Positions 43,702 through 53,366 of a DNA stretch of 64,000 nt are shown here, piece by piece; the stretch's first letter is position 1, and each line of letters begins with the position of its first letter. The position numbers and the translations under genes are program-made. The notes under the pieces are model-generated. The model ran no database searches. It saw only the letters and a list, made by a program, of their open reading frames with translations, and was not told the DNA's origin. The DNA lies in assembly GCF_022267555.1 (NCBI RefSeq), contig NZ_CP073586.1, positions 1,178,001 through 1,242,000 on the forward strand. Direction: 5' to 3'. This DNA comes from Proteiniphilum propionicum (GTDB lineage: Bacteria; Bacteroidota; Bacteroidia; Bacteroidales; Dysgonomonadaceae).

Positions 43702-45939
43702 CTACAAAGGGTCCACATCGTAATACAATATAGAGTATTTAAATTCCTGTTCTTCTCTCAAAAGTTTTTCTGCATTATTCAGTGTATCGCGTACCCGTTT
43801 CGGCGACAATCCGGCTTCCAATTTAAGAACTGTTTCGCGTATATGGTACATTTGGATCCGGCTTACTATTGGTTTGTTGGGGCCGAGAACACGCTCCTGC
43901 AAAGATTGTTTCAAATAGCTGGTAAAAAAGGCTGACGCTTTTTCAACTATTTTCTCATTTCTGTGTTTGAATATAATGCAAATTATCCTGGAGTAGGGCG
44001 GATAGTTGAACAGTTTTCTCTCGGTAAGCTGTGACCTGAAAAATGATTCGTAATCGTTATTAAGGAGGTAGCGGTAAATAGGTTGTCCAGGGTGGGCACT
44101 CTGAATTATCACCAGACCCTGTTTGTTTTTACGCCCGGCACGGCCTGCAGCCTGCATCATCAGCTGGAATCCTCTTTCGTGCGAACGAAAATCGGGGTAG
44201 TTGAGCAGGGAGTCGGCAGAGATAATTCCAACAACATTCACATTGTCAAAATCTAATCCCTTTGATAACATTTGAGTCCCGACTAAAATATCGATTTGTT
44301 TTTCCTCAAAACCTTTGATAATTCGTTCGTAAGAATCTTTTCCGCGGGTTGTATCCATATCCATCCTTGCAACAACAGCTCCAGGGAAAAGCTGGTTCAC
44401 CTCTTCTTCAAGCTGCTCTGTCCCCTGGCCAAGCGGCTTCAAGCTTTTCTCTCCGCAATTAAGGCATTCTGATGGAACTGGGTATGAGGTGTTGCAATAG
44501 TGACATACCAGACGGTTGCTCAATTTGTGATAGGTAAGCGATACATCACAACGTGTACACTTGGGTGTCCATGCACAAAGTTTGCATTCAATCAGTGAGG
44601 CAAAACCTCGTCGGTTGCGAAATAGAATTACCTGCCCGCCATTATCAAGTGCATTGTTTATCTGTTTGATCAAATCCGGTGCAAGCAGCGATTTCATTTT
44701 CCTTTTCATTCGCAGCTCTTTTGTATTCTGTATATCAATTTCAGGTAAATGAACAGAGTTGAATCGCTCTTTTATTGTCACCAGCCCATATTTACCGGTC
44801 ATGGCGTTATAGTATGATTCTATAGATGGGGTTGCTGATCCCAATACTGTTTTGGCCTCGTATATATGTGCCAGCATGATTGCTGTATCACGTGCATGAT
44901 AACGGGGAGAAGGATCCTGCTGTTTGTAACCTGTTTCATGCTCCTCGTCCACAATTACAAGCCCTAAGCGTTGAAAAGGGAGAAAAAGGGAGGATCTTGC
45001 ACCCAGGATAATCATATAGGGATCTTCCGAGAGCATCTTTTGCCAGATCTCCGTACGCTCGTTATCATTTATTTTGGAGTGATAGATACCTATCTTATTA
45101 CCGAAAACCGATTTTAATCGCTGCGTAAGCTGTGCAGTAAGAGCTATTTCCGGTAACAGATAGAGTGTTTGTTCTCCTTTAGCCGTAAACTGGTCTATGA
45201 GATGAATATATATCTCTGTCTTTCCGCTTGAAGTAACTCCATGTAAAAGACATGTTTGTTTTGAGTTAAAGCAGTTATTAAGTTCGTTTAGTGCTTTTTG
45301 TTGAAGTTCGCTTAACGGATAAGCTTTCCGTAAAGGCATGTTCTCATTTACTATACGCCCTTTCTCCATATCGAATGTTTCTAATATCTGCTTTTGCAGC
45401 AATCCGTTGAGCACCGAGGGGGAAAAGGAAGAAAAGCCTGAAATCTCTTTTCTGCTGATACTATCCCTTTTGTTTTCCGAAAGAAAAAGGGAGATCTCAT
45501 CCAGGAGAGCTTGCTGTTTTTTTGCTCTTCCAATTATTCCGGGTAACGATTTGACATTCAGCGAGGAATGCAAACGAATAAAGGACTCTGTCCTTGGTTT
45601 AAAACCAGGTTTAAGATCCGCCGGGATCATAGGCGAGGGGAGAGCGGCTTTATAAACATCTCCAGGAGAAGAGAGATAATAAAAAGAGATCCATTCCCAT
45701 AACTTCAGTTGATGCTCATTCACAACAGGGTGTGAATCGATAAGGGAATGGATCTCCCTGATTGCCATATTTTGAGGGGCTTTACTGTGAATATTTGAAA
45801 CTATGCCGGTGTAATACTTCCTTTTGCCAAAAGGTACAATCACCCTGAATCCTTTCCCAATCTTGTTTTGCATATCTGCTGGAATGGCATAAGTGAACAT
45901 GCCGGGAAGTGGGAGCGGAAGTATCAGATCAGCAAACAT
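43702..45939 (-). CDS. priA: Replication restart helicase PriA (primosomal protein N')
   Basis: A 745-residue superfamily 2 helicase that reloads the replisome at collapsed forks. The N-terminal 3'-binding domain precedes Walker A (LLHGVTSSGKTEIY), the DEEH box (VIVDEEHETGYKQQDPSPRY) and motif VI (QAAGRAGRKNKQG). Zinc-binding cysteines occur as CKLCAWTPKCTRC, CHYC and CLNCG. It starts 3 nt after the stop of the beta-barrel gene, so the two are coupled. Confidence 0.97.
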   Translation of the reverse strand: MFADLILPLPLPGMFTYAIPADMQNKIGKGFRVIVPFGKRKYYTGIVSNIHSKAPQNMAIREIHSLIDSHPVVNEHQLKLWEWISFYYLSSPGDVYKAALPSPMIPADLKPGFKPRTESFIRLHSSLNVKSLPGIIGRAKKQQALLDEISLFLSENKRDSISRKEISGFSSFSPSVLNGLLQKQILETFDMEKGRIVNENMPLRKAYPLSELQQKALNELNNCFNSKQTCLLHGVTSSGKTEIYIHLIDQFTAKGEQTLYLLPEIALTAQLTQRLKSVFGNKIGIYHSKINDNERTEIWQKMLSEDPYMIILGARSSLFLPFQRLGLVIVDEEHETGYKQQDPSPRYHARDTAIMLAHIYEAKTVLGSATPSIESYYNAMTGKYGLVTIKERFNSVHLPEIDIQNTKELRMKRKMKSLLAPDLIKQINNALDNGGQVILFRNRRGFASLIECKLCAWTPKCTRCDVSLTYHKLSNRLVCHYCNTSYPVPSECLNCGEKSLKPLGQGTEQLEEEVNQLFPGAVVARMDMDTTRGKDSYERIIKGFEEKQIDILVGTQMLSKGLDFDNVNVVGIISADSLLNYPDFRSHERGFQLMMQAAGRAGRKNKQGLVIIQSAHPGQPIYRYLLNNDYESFFRSQLTERKLFNYPPYSRIICIIFKHRNEKIVEKASAFFTSYLKQSLQERVLGPNKPIVSRIQMYHIRETVLKLEAGLSPKRVRDTLNNAEKLLREEQEFKYSILYYDVDPL

Positions 45940-45942
45940 ATA

Positions 45943-46578
45943 TCAGAAATAGATTGAACCTGTAATATTCCAGGAGTTTGTTTTGCCGTTAAGAGGATCT
46001 CTCCAGTTAGGTTTATCAAGCGAGTAATTGTCGGTCAGCTGAACTCTGTAGTTCACCCCCACCTGTATCATTCTTAGCACTTCAACACCAAGGGCAATAT
46101 TGGTTCCTGCACAGAAACCTTTAGCCTTTATATTATCAGCTGTTTCTTCAATATTTATTTTATCACCATGGATAAGATATCCGGCATATGGCCCTGCTGC
46201 GGCAAACAGCCTTATCGGGAGCAAGCCTGCTCCAAATTTCAACTTTGCATTTACCGGCATCATAAGATAACGGTTTGATATATCTTTTACTTCATTTGTA
46301 CCGGTAAGATTGGAGACAGTCATGCGGTTATCGTTATATACAAGTGAGGCATCTATACCAAGCTTGGCAGTTGCCAGCGGAAGAAGCATGGCTTCAAATG
46401 ATGGGCCAATACTGTATGATGTCATATTTTCGACCTTCAGAGCGGAAGTGCTGAAATTAGGATTATTCAATCCCACGTCTGCTTTTACACCGAACCTAAT
46501 CTGTGAAAAAACTGGCAAGTTCATCATTGACAGTAATATTACTGTTAGGCTGTTATGAATGATATTCTTTGGTTTCAT
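45943..46578 (-). CDS. Outer-membrane beta-barrel (porin family) protein
   Basis: A 211-residue exported protein with a signal peptide (about 1-26, ending PVFSQ). Repeated amphipathic strands follow (IRFGVKADVGLNNPNF, ISNRYLMMPVNAKLKFG, CAGTNIALGVEVL) and it ends in ITGSIYF with a terminal aromatic residue. It resembles the PF13568 outer-membrane barrel family. The function is unknown. It is the upstream gene of the priA unit; no -7 box was found before it. Confidence 0.8.
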   Translation of the reverse strand: MKPKNIIHNSLTVILLSMMNLPVFSQIRFGVKADVGLNNPNFSTSALKVENMTSYSIGPSFEAMLLPLATAKLGIDASLVYNDNRMTVSNLTGTNEVKDISNRYLMMPVNAKLKFGAGLLPIRLFAAAGPYAGYLIHGDKINIEETADNIKAKGFCAGTNIALGVEVLRMIQVGVNYRVQLTDNYSLDKPNWRDPLNGKTNSWNITGSIYF

Positions 46579-46785
46579 ACTATTATTTAAATTTTTAGTT
46601 AGATGGATATAACTGTTTTTAATTATCTATTTGGATTATAATGATTTTATGTCCGTTCCAAACTTCTATTTTTTTGCAAAAAAATTATTCATAGATTGTA
46701 TTAAAAAAGATATATTTATATCTATGATAATAGTTAAACAAAAAAAATCGGGATAAGGTTGTTAAAGAATCATTAAAAACCTTAT

Positions 46786-46826
46786 AAAAAAGCGTTCCAA
46801 CTCTTCAAAAAGAGAAGAAACGCTTT
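46786..46826 (-). terminator. Terminator of the sdhCAB operon
   Basis: AAAGCGTT (46789-46796) pairs with AACGCTTT (46819-46826); an inner CTCTT/AAGAG stem extends the hairpin, and a T run follows on the minus strand. A second hairpin ATAAGGTT/AACCTTAT (46753-46785) lies beyond it. Confidence 0.75.
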
Positions 46827-46847
46827 CTCACTATAGTTTCGTACCTA

Positions 46848-47603
46848 TCAATCTTTGAACTTAGCTTTCAAAAATTCTCTGTTCAACCGTGCAATATTGG
46901 TGATGGAGATATTTTTCGGGCATTCCACCTCACATGCACCGGTATTTGTGCAGTTACCGAAGCCCAGCTCATCCATTTTGGCTACCATTGATTTGGCTCT
47001 TCTGGCAGCTTCCACTCGTCCCTGAGGCAACAGGGCAAGCTGGCTTACCTTTGCCGAAACGAAAAGCATTGCCGACCCATTTTTACAAGCTGCCACACAG
47101 GCACCGCAACCAATGCAGGCTGCAGCATCCATTGCCATCTCGGCATCGTCTCTTGGGATAGGAATAGCATTAGCATCGGGAATACCTCCCGTGTTTACGG
47201 ATACGTAACCCCCTGCCTGCATTATCTTATCGAAAGCAGACCTGTCGACCATCAAATCCTTTATGATAGGGAAAGCGGCAGAGCGCCATGGCTCAACTGT
47301 GATGGTATCTCCGTCGTTGAACCGCCGCATATGAAGTTGACAGGTTGTAATACCCTGATCGGGCCCGTGAGGATGACCGTTGATATACAGGCTGCACATT
47401 CCGCAAATGCCTTCACGGCAGTCATGATCAAAAACTACAGGCTCCTTTCCTTCGTTGATGAGTTGTTCGTTAAGGATATCCAGCATTTCGAGGAAAGAGC
47501 TTCCCTGAGAGATATTTTCCAGGGGGTAGGTCTCAAAATGTCCCTTCTCTTTCGGTCCGTTCTGACGCCAAACTTTTACTTTTATATTGATATCTTTATC
47601 CAT
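46848..47603 (-). CDS. sdhB: Succinate dehydrogenase/fumarate reductase iron-sulfur subunit
   Basis: A 251-residue electron-transfer subunit. The 2Fe-2S ferredoxin part has CREGICGMC and a later Cys in GITTC. The 4Fe-4S and 3Fe-4S clusters are bound by [11 protein letters not shown] and [13 protein letters not shown]. It links the flavin of SdhA to the haems of SdhC. In fermenting Bacteroidales this complex usually works as fumarate reductase, an inference here. It follows sdhA by 41 nt. Confidence 0.96.
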   Translation of the reverse strand: MDKDINIKVKVWRQNGPKEKGHFETYPLENISQGSSFLEMLDILNEQLINEGKEPVVFDHDCREGICGMCSLYINGHPHGPDQGITTCQLHMRRFNDGDTITVEPWRSAAFPIIKDLMVDRSAFDKIMQAGGYVSVNTGGIPDANAIPIPRDDAEMAMDAAACIGCGACVAACKNGSAMLFVSAKVSQLALLPQGRVEAARRAKSMVAKMDELGFGNCTNTGACEVECPKNISITNIARLNREFLKAKFKD

Positions 47604-47644
47604 GATCGTTGTTTTTTTAAGTTTACTCGTTATTCATCAACTGA

Positions 47645-49588
47645 TTAAGATTTGTAGTTTCTTTGCTGACGAACCACAAATTCGTATTCCAGCGGTTCCT
47701 TGTACATCACCGGATCCTTTTCCTCTCCCTGGTATTCCCAACAGGAAACGTAAGAGAACTTGTCGTCGTGACGCAACGCTTCACCCTCTTCTGTCTGGTG
47801 TTCAATACGAAAATGGCCGCCGCACGACTCTTCACGGTCGAGGGCATCGTGAGCCATAAGTTCTCCAATCTCAATGAAATCTGCAAGCCTCAGTGCCTTT
47901 TCGAGTTCTACGTTAAGCGTCTCTTTGTTACCGGGAATACGTAGGTTGGTCCAGAAGTCCTTCTTGAGTTCTTTCAGTTTCTCAATAGCCTTTTTCAGGC
48001 CCTCTGCATCTCGTCCCATTCCCACGAAATCCCACATGATGTGGCCCAGTTTTTTGTGAATATGATCTACGGAATGTTTTCCCCTGATATTCATCAACCG
48101 GTCAAGCTTGTTGTTAATTTCTTTTTCTGCCTTATCGAATTCCGGATCATCAGTCTTGAAGTGCGGAATATTGATCTGATCTGCCAGATAATTCTGTATG
48201 GTATAAGGAAGCACAAAGTATCCGTCGGCCAGTCCCTGCATAAGAGCCGAAGCGCCCAGGCGGTTTGCACCATGGTCTGAGAAGTTGGCTTCGCCAATGG
48301 CGAAAAGGCCGGGGATGGTGGTCATCAGTTCATAATCTACCCATATACCGCCCATAGTGTAGTGGATGGCAGGATAGATCATCATAGGAGTTTCATAGGG
48401 GTTATCGTCAACAATCTTTTCGTACATCTGGAACAGGTTCCCGTAACGGGCTTCCACCACATCTTTTCCGAGTCGGCCGATAGCTTCTGCGAAATCGAGA
48501 TAAACAGCCAGACCTGTTGACCCGACACCAAAACCTGCATCGCAGCGTTCTTTGGCTGCTCTCGATGCCACGTCACGCGGCACAAGGTTCCCAAATGCCG
48601 GATAGCGCCGTTCAAGATAGTAGTCGCGATCCTCCTCTTTCAGGTCGGTTGGGTTCAGTTTCCCTTCACGAATTGCCTTGGCGTCTTCCAGCTTTTTGGG
48701 TACCCAGATGCGTCCGTCGTTACGCAACGATTCCGACATCAGTGTAAGTTTCGACTGGAACTCACCGTGTACCGGGATGCAGGTTGGGTGAATCTGAGCC
48801 ATACATGGATTGGCAAAATAGGCGCCTTTCTTGTAGCACTGCCATGCAGCCGAACCGTTAGAGGTCATCGCGTTAGTGGAGAGGAAGAAGGTGTTTCCAT
48901 ATCCGCCGGTGGCTATCACCACTGCATGTGCGGCAAATCGTTCCAGTTTTCCGGTTACCAGGTTGCGGGCAATGATCCCGCGGGCACGGCCGTCGATTAT
49001 GACAAGATCCACCATCTCATAACGTGTGTACAGTTTAACCTGTTTGTTGTGAACAGCGCGGCTCAATGCAGAATAGGCTCCTAAAAGCAGTTGCTGTCCG
49101 GTCTGTCCGCGGGCGTAGAATGTACGTGATACCTGTGCACCGCCAAAAGAGCGGTTAGCCAGTAATCCTCCATATTCACGGGCAAAGGGGACACCCTGTG
49201 CCACACATTGGTCGATAATACTGTTCGACACTTCTGCTAGACGGTAGACGTTGGCTTCGCGTGCACGATAGTCACCTCCCTTTATAGTGTCATAAAACAG
49301 ACGGTAAACGGAGTCCCCGTCGTTAGGATAGTTCTTGGCCGCATTGATACCTCCCTGAGCGGCAATAGAGTGTGCACGGCGGGGAGAATCCTGTATGCAG
49401 AAGTTAAGTACGTTGAATCCCATTTCACCCAGCGATGCTGCAGCCGATGCACCTGCCAGTCCGGTACCTACGACAATAATGTCGAGCCGACGCTTATTAG
49501 CCGGATTAACCAGCTTCTGATTGTTCTTGTAGTTGGTCCACTTTTCAGCGAGAGCCCCCTTTGGTATTTTTGAGTCTATTTTATTCAT
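47645..49588 (-). CDS. sdhA: Succinate dehydrogenase/fumarate reductase flavoprotein subunit
   Basis: A 647-residue catalytic subunit. The FAD Rossmann motif is [21 protein letters not shown], the covalent flavin histidine lies in [18 protein letters not shown], and the active-site arginine region is in [15 protein letters not shown] 49588 is chosen over the TTG at 49597. The size and companions match the Wolinella/Bacteroides-type (B-type) complex with a single diheme anchor. Confidence 0.97.
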   Translation of the reverse strand: MNKIDSKIPKGALAEKWTNYKNNQKLVNPANKRRLDIIVVGTGLAGASAAASLGEMGFNVLNFCIQDSPRRAHSIAAQGGINAAKNYPNDGDSVYRLFYDTIKGGDYRAREANVYRLAEVSNSIIDQCVAQGVPFAREYGGLLANRSFGGAQVSRTFYARGQTGQQLLLGAYSALSRAVHNKQVKLYTRYEMVDLVIIDGRARGIIARNLVTGKLERFAAHAVVIATGGYGNTFFLSTNAMTSNGSAAWQCYKKGAYFANPCMAQIHPTCIPVHGEFQSKLTLMSESLRNDGRIWVPKKLEDAKAIREGKLNPTDLKEEDRDYYLERRYPAFGNLVPRDVASRAAKERCDAGFGVGSTGLAVYLDFAEAIGRLGKDVVEARYGNLFQMYEKIVDDNPYETPMMIYPAIHYTMGGIWVDYELMTTIPGLFAIGEANFSDHGANRLGASALMQGLADGYFVLPYTIQNYLADQINIPHFKTDDPEFDKAEKEINNKLDRLMNIRGKHSVDHIHKKLGHIMWDFVGMGRDAEGLKKAIEKLKELKKDFWTNLRIPGNKETLNVELEKALRLADFIEIGELMAHDALDREESCGGHFRIEHQTEEGEALRHDDKFSYVSCWEYQGEEKDPVMYKEPLEYEFVVRQQRNYKS

Positions 49589-49606
49589 AATATTCAAATT
49601 CTTTAG

Positions 49607-50281
49607 TTATCCTAATATGTTGGAGTATCCCAGATGAACGGCAATAGCCACGACAATAAAACCCAGAGAGATAATGGTGGAGAAGATATTGCCGATAACT
49701 TTTATTCGTTTCATCCAGACAGTGTTGTTCCAGCCAACGGTATGAAGTGCGCTCCAGAAACCGTGGGTCAGATGGAACCATAATGAGACGAAAGCGATTA
49801 TGTATACAATTACAATCCAGAGATTGGAGAATACCTCCTCCACCAGTTGAGCGCCGTCGGTGCGGGCACCTTCGATCATGAGCAGTTCTTTATACTGCAT
49901 CTGGTACCACATCTGATAAAGATGCAGGAAGAGGAAAAGCAGCACAAATAAACCCAGGACGAACATGTTTTTGGAGGACCAAGCTACGGGCGTTTTGCTG
50001 GACGATGCATATTTGTCACTTCCTCTGGCTTTTTGGTTTTGAAGCGTAAGTATAATTCCATAAGCAACATGAATCACAAAACCCAGAGCAATGATTGCAG
50101 TTCCCAATACTGCCCACCAGTTAGCACCAAGGATTTCATTGGCGATGAAATTATAGGCGTCATAGCTGAAGATGAGCACCAGGTTCATAGACATGTGAAA
50201 AAGCAGGAACAGAATCAGAAAAAGGCCGGAAATACTTTGTGTAAACTTCCGTCCGATAGATGATTTGATTAACCAACTCAT
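49607..50281 (-). CDS. sdhC: Succinate dehydrogenase cytochrome b subunit (diheme anchor)
   Basis: A 224-residue membrane anchor with five hydrophobic helices: about 15-38, 58-80, 105-128, 155-175 and 190-215. Histidines placed for two b haems occur in LLFHMSMN, GFVIHVAYG, LFLHLYQMW and WFHLTHGFW. No separate sdhD is present, in line with a B-type complex. It exchanges electrons with menaquinone. It is the first gene of the operon. Confidence 0.94.
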   Translation of the reverse strand: MSWLIKSSIGRKFTQSISGLFLILFLLFHMSMNLVLIFSYDAYNFIANEILGANWWAVLGTAIIALGFVIHVAYGIILTLQNQKARGSDKYASSSKTPVAWSSKNMFVLGLFVLLFLFLHLYQMWYQMQYKELLMIEGARTDGAQLVEEVFSNLWIVIVYIIAFVSLWFHLTHGFWSALHTVGWNNTVWMKRIKVIGNIFSTIISLGFIVVAIAVHLGYSNILG

Positions 50282-50674
50282 AAAGTTTTTTTTTAATGAT
50301 TATTTTATTTGTTATTTATACAACATTTGCATTTGTTGCGATCCTAGCTAAAAAAGTTCAAGTTAAATATTCATTCGTCAAGGCATAATCCAAGCTTACC
50401 TTTGATGTGCATAACACAATAATAGCCTGACTTTACTGAAAGTCAGAATTTATAATCGCATGAAACAAAGGTGCCCATTCAATATTTTGTAGTGTACCTG
50501 TTCAGCCTCTTTTCGTTGAATTTTTTTTTTAGATCACAAAAGTAGTACTTTTAAACATCAAAAAAGAACTATTTGCTGAATTTTTTCCTTAATAAGCCTG
50601 GCTTGAACGGTAATTAATGTTATAATGACAGCGTATAGTGTTGAATTTATTATCTCTGTTTGCCATTATTTTGT
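50282..50674. other. Divergent spacer between sdhC and trpS
   Basis: About 390 nt, very AT-rich, holding the sdhC -7 box and a T12-type tract near 50520-50530. An in-frame extension of trpS back to 50625 is not believed coding because the trpS promoter lies inside it. No other gene is seen. Confidence 0.5.
50537..50544 (-). promoter_or_regulatory. -7 promoter box for sdhCAB
   Basis: TACTTTTG on the minus strand; the leader would be about 250 nt. The nearest TTTG (50562-50559) is only 14 nt upstream, so the -33 is unclear. Confidence 0.4.
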
Positions 50675-50682
50675 TATCTTTG
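50675..50682 (+). promoter_or_regulatory. -7 promoter box for trpS
   Basis: TATCTTTG 27 nt before ATG 50709; its position rules out the upstream start at 50625. Confidence 0.5.
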
Positions 50683-50708
50683 CGCGTTTAAAAGAATTAT
50701 TACAGATC

Positions 50709-51698
50709 ATGGATATAGTTTTAAGCGGTATTCGATCAACCGGAAAATTACACTTGGGTAATTATTTTGGTGCTTTATGCAACTTTACCAGGATGCAGGA
50801 GGAAAACAAATGTTATTTCTTTATCGCCGACATACACTCTCTGACAACACATCCCGACCCCAAGATGCTGCATCAGAACGTAAAAAACGTGCTGGTGGAC
50901 TACCTTGCGGCAGGAATCGATCCGGAAAAATCGGTGATTTATGTACAGAGCGATGTTCGTGAAACAATTGAGCTATATCTGTATCTGAACATGCACGCCT
51001 ACATGGGGGAGCTGTCAAAAACAGCGTCGTTCAAAGAGAAAGCAAGGAAGCAACCCGATAATGTTAATGCGGGGCTTTTGACCTATCCCACATTAATGGC
51101 GGCAGATATACTTATTCACAATGCCGATAAGGTGCCGGTTGGAAAAGACCAGGAACAACATCTGGAGATGACACGACGCTTTGCCCGCCGGTTTAATAAT
51201 TTCTACGGCGTGGAATATTTCAAAGAGCCGGTAGCTTATAATTTCGGGAAGAAACTGGTTAAGATACCGGGGCTGGATGGCAGCGGTAAAATGGGAAAGT
51301 CGGAGGGGAATGCAATATACCTTAGCGACACCCCTAAAGAGATTGAGAAGAAAGTTAAAAAAGCGCTTACTGATTCAGGGCCTTTAGAACCGAATTCTGT
51401 TAAGCCCGATTATATAGAAAATCTTTTTACAATACTCCGGGTTGTATCCACCGTAGAAGTGGTGCAACACTTTGAAGATCTGTGGAACAGTTGTCAAATA
51501 AGATATGGAGACCTGAAGAAACAGTTGGCTGCTGATATAATAAAAGTCACATCGCCCATTAGGGAGCGGATCCTGGAGATAAAAAATGATGATGCATATC
51601 TGAGAAAAGTAACTCTTGAAGGAGCGGAAAAAGCAAGAGAGAATGCACAGAAAACAATTGCAGATGTAAGAGAGATAGTAGGGTTTAAGAAGTTTTAA
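50709..51698 (+). CDS. trpS: Tryptophan--tRNA ligase
   Basis: A 329-residue class I synthetase. The HIGH motif is TGKLHLGNYFG near the N-terminus and the KMSKS loop reads GKMGKSEGNAI. The tryptophan pocket region includes DQEQHLEMTRRFARRFN. ATG 50709 (MDIVLSGIRSTG) is the family start. The gene is complete and probably monocistronic, though mgtE follows on the same strand. Confidence 0.97.
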   Translation: MDIVLSGIRSTGKLHLGNYFGALCNFTRMQEENKCYFFIADIHSLTTHPDPKMLHQNVKNVLVDYLAAGIDPEKSVIYVQSDVRETIELYLYLNMHAYMGELSKTASFKEKARKQPDNVNAGLLTYPTLMAADILIHNADKVPVGKDQEQHLEMTRRFARRFNNFYGVEYFKEPVAYNFGKKLVKIPGLDGSGKMGKSEGNAIYLSDTPKEIEKKVKKALTDSGPLEPNSVKPDYIENLFTILRVVSTVEVVQHFEDLWNSCQIRYGDLKKQLAADIIKVTSPIRERILEIKNDDAYLRKVTLEGAEKARENAQKTIADVREIVGFKKF

Positions 51699-51718
51699 TA
51701 CCGGTAAACTCTGTTTTT

Positions 51719-51839
51719 GGCAGGCTTCACTGCCTTAAGGAAAATGCAACTTGTCGGGCAGACAAGCTGCAACCCTTTAACCAAGTGCTGCTGAAGCAGT
51801 TGATAATGCATGTAGTATTCATGTTCAGTTTAAAGGAGG
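51719..51839 (+). promoter_or_regulatory. Structured leader and strong ribosome-binding site of mgtE
   Basis: Three hairpins precede mgtE. The first is GGCAG/CTGCC (51719-51734). The second is CTTGTC/GACAAG (51750-51755 with 51761-51766), lengthened by GCA/TGC and by TTAAGG with CCTTTAA (51735-51740 with 51774-51780). The third is CTGC/GCAG (51788-51799). Then comes a perfect Shine-Dalgarno AAGGAGG (51833-51839), 5 nt before ATG 51845 and rare in this phylum. Mg-responsive control is an inference; the sequence is not a canonical M-box. Confidence 0.45.
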
Positions 51840-51844
51840 TCGAG

Positions 51845-53185
51845 ATGGATGAAAAATTAACACAATTCCGTAAACTAATTAAAGAGCAGTCATGGATTAT
51901 TCTTAAGGAGGATCTGTTGACATTGGACAACCCTTCCATTGTATTTCTAATCGAACATAGCAGGGAGTTCGATTCAGCTGTTCTTTTCAGATTTTTACCG
52001 CGTGAAAAGGCTAAAGACGTCTTTCAGGAACTTTCACCGATGAAGCAGGGAGAGGTCATTTCTGATTTAGCCAATAATGCAGAAAAAGTAGCGGATCTGA
52101 TGAATGATATGGATCCTGATGACCGTACTGCTTTTTTTGAAGAACTTCCCGGGCAGGTTGCACAGCGCTTTATGCAGATGCTAAGCCCGGAAAACCGTAG
52201 TATTGCTATTCAGCTGCTTGGCTACCCCGAAGACAGTATAGGCCGACTGATGACTCCGAAGTTTGTGGCTGTTAAATCTTTCTTCACTGTTGAACAGACA
52301 TTGCAACATGTTCGCAAGTTTGGCAGAGATTCAGAAACCCTTGATGTTTTATATGTGGTAGATTATGAATGGAAACTTATTGATGATATCCTTATCCGCG
52401 ATGTATTGGTTGCCGGCTCTGATGAACTGATAGAGAATTTAATCGGAGATAAGTGCCTGTGGCTAAGTGCTTATGACGATCAGGAGACAGCAGTCAAGGT
52501 CTTTAAGGATTATAACTGTACCGCACTTCCTGTAATAGATACAACGGGAACGCTATTGGGTATTGTTACTATTGACGATATTTTTGATGTTGCTGAACAA
52601 GAAGGGACGGAAGATTTTCATAAGTTCGGTGCAGTAAAAGATGCTGTAATCAGTCCACTGCATGCTTCAGTGCCATTTCTTTACAAGAAGCGCATCGTAT
52701 GGCTAATGGCATTGGTTTTTGTTAATATTTTTTCGGGGGCAGCAATAGCACGTTTTGAAAATCTTATTGAGTCTGTTGTGTCTTTGGTCTTTTTCCTGCC
52801 CTTATTGATAGACAGTGCTGGAAATGCGGGATCTCAATCTGCTACGCTCATGATCAGGGCGCTTGCAGTAGGCGATGTGCAGCGAAGAGATTGGTTGAGG
52901 TTGCTGGGCAAAGAGTTTATTGTTGCATTGCTGCTAGGGGTAAGCATGGCCGTGGGTGTTACCATGGTGGCAAGCTGGCGCTCTCCTGAAATTATTCCGG
53001 TTGTTGCCCTTACAATGGTATTTACTGTTGTTGTGGGGAGTATGATCGGCATGCTTCTTCCGTTTTTGTTTACCCGCTTTAAGCTTGACCCGGCCACAGC
53101 GAGCGCTCCCTTGATTACGTCAATTGCCGACATATCCGGAGTTCTTATCTATTTTTCAATAGCCAAGTGGTTTTTGGGACTCTGA
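51845..53185 (+). CDS. mgtE: Magnesium transporter MgtE
   Basis: A 446-residue Mg2+ channel. The N-terminal helical superhelix (about 1-125: LPREKAKDVFQELSPMKQGEVISDL, MDPDDRTAFFEELP) and paired CBS domains (about 130-255: GRLMTPKFVAVKS, ALPVIDTTGTLLGIVTIDDIFDV) form the cytosolic Mg sensor. Five transmembrane helices follow, with the conserved GNAGSQSATLMIRALAVG pore motif. ATG 51845 is fixed by the AAGGAGG site; a longer frame to 51785 runs through the hairpin leader. Confidence 0.95.
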   Translation: MDEKLTQFRKLIKEQSWIILKEDLLTLDNPSIVFLIEHSREFDSAVLFRFLPREKAKDVFQELSPMKQGEVISDLANNAEKVADLMNDMDPDDRTAFFEELPGQVAQRFMQMLSPENRSIAIQLLGYPEDSIGRLMTPKFVAVKSFFTVEQTLQHVRKFGRDSETLDVLYVVDYEWKLIDDILIRDVLVAGSDELIENLIGDKCLWLSAYDDQETAVKVFKDYNCTALPVIDTTGTLLGIVTIDDIFDVAEQEGTEDFHKFGAVKDAVISPLHASVPFLYKKRIVWLMALVFVNIFSGAAIARFENLIESVVSLVFFLPLLIDSAGNAGSQSATLMIRALAVGDVQRRDWLRLLGKEFIVALLLGVSMAVGVTMVASWRSPEIIPVVALTMVFTVVVGSMIGMLLPFLFTRFKLDPATASAPLITSIADISGVLIYFSIAKWFLGL

Positions 53186-53366
53186 GTTAATAATTTTTTT
53201 ATACTTTTACAGACCTGTTTACTATTTCAATTTTTGTTGCACTGTTTTAATTACATTGGACTATTTCTGTGTTTGGTAAGGCTTATCGTCTTGATCTGCC
53301 ATTAATAAACGGAATAGTTATGTACTCATCATACTCAAAACAAGACAAAGAAAGCCATTTATATTT

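Noticed and set aside
50625-50708. N-terminal extension of trpS
   Set aside because: It contains the trpS -7 box and the extra residues are not part of the tryptophanyl-tRNA synthetase family.
51699-51844. M-box (Mg riboswitch) before mgtE
   Set aside because: The leader is shorter than the roughly 165-nt M-box and none of its conserved loop sequences can be aligned by eye.
51785-51844. N-terminal extension of mgtE
   Set aside because: It runs through the hairpin leader, and the AAGGAGG site points to ATG 51845.
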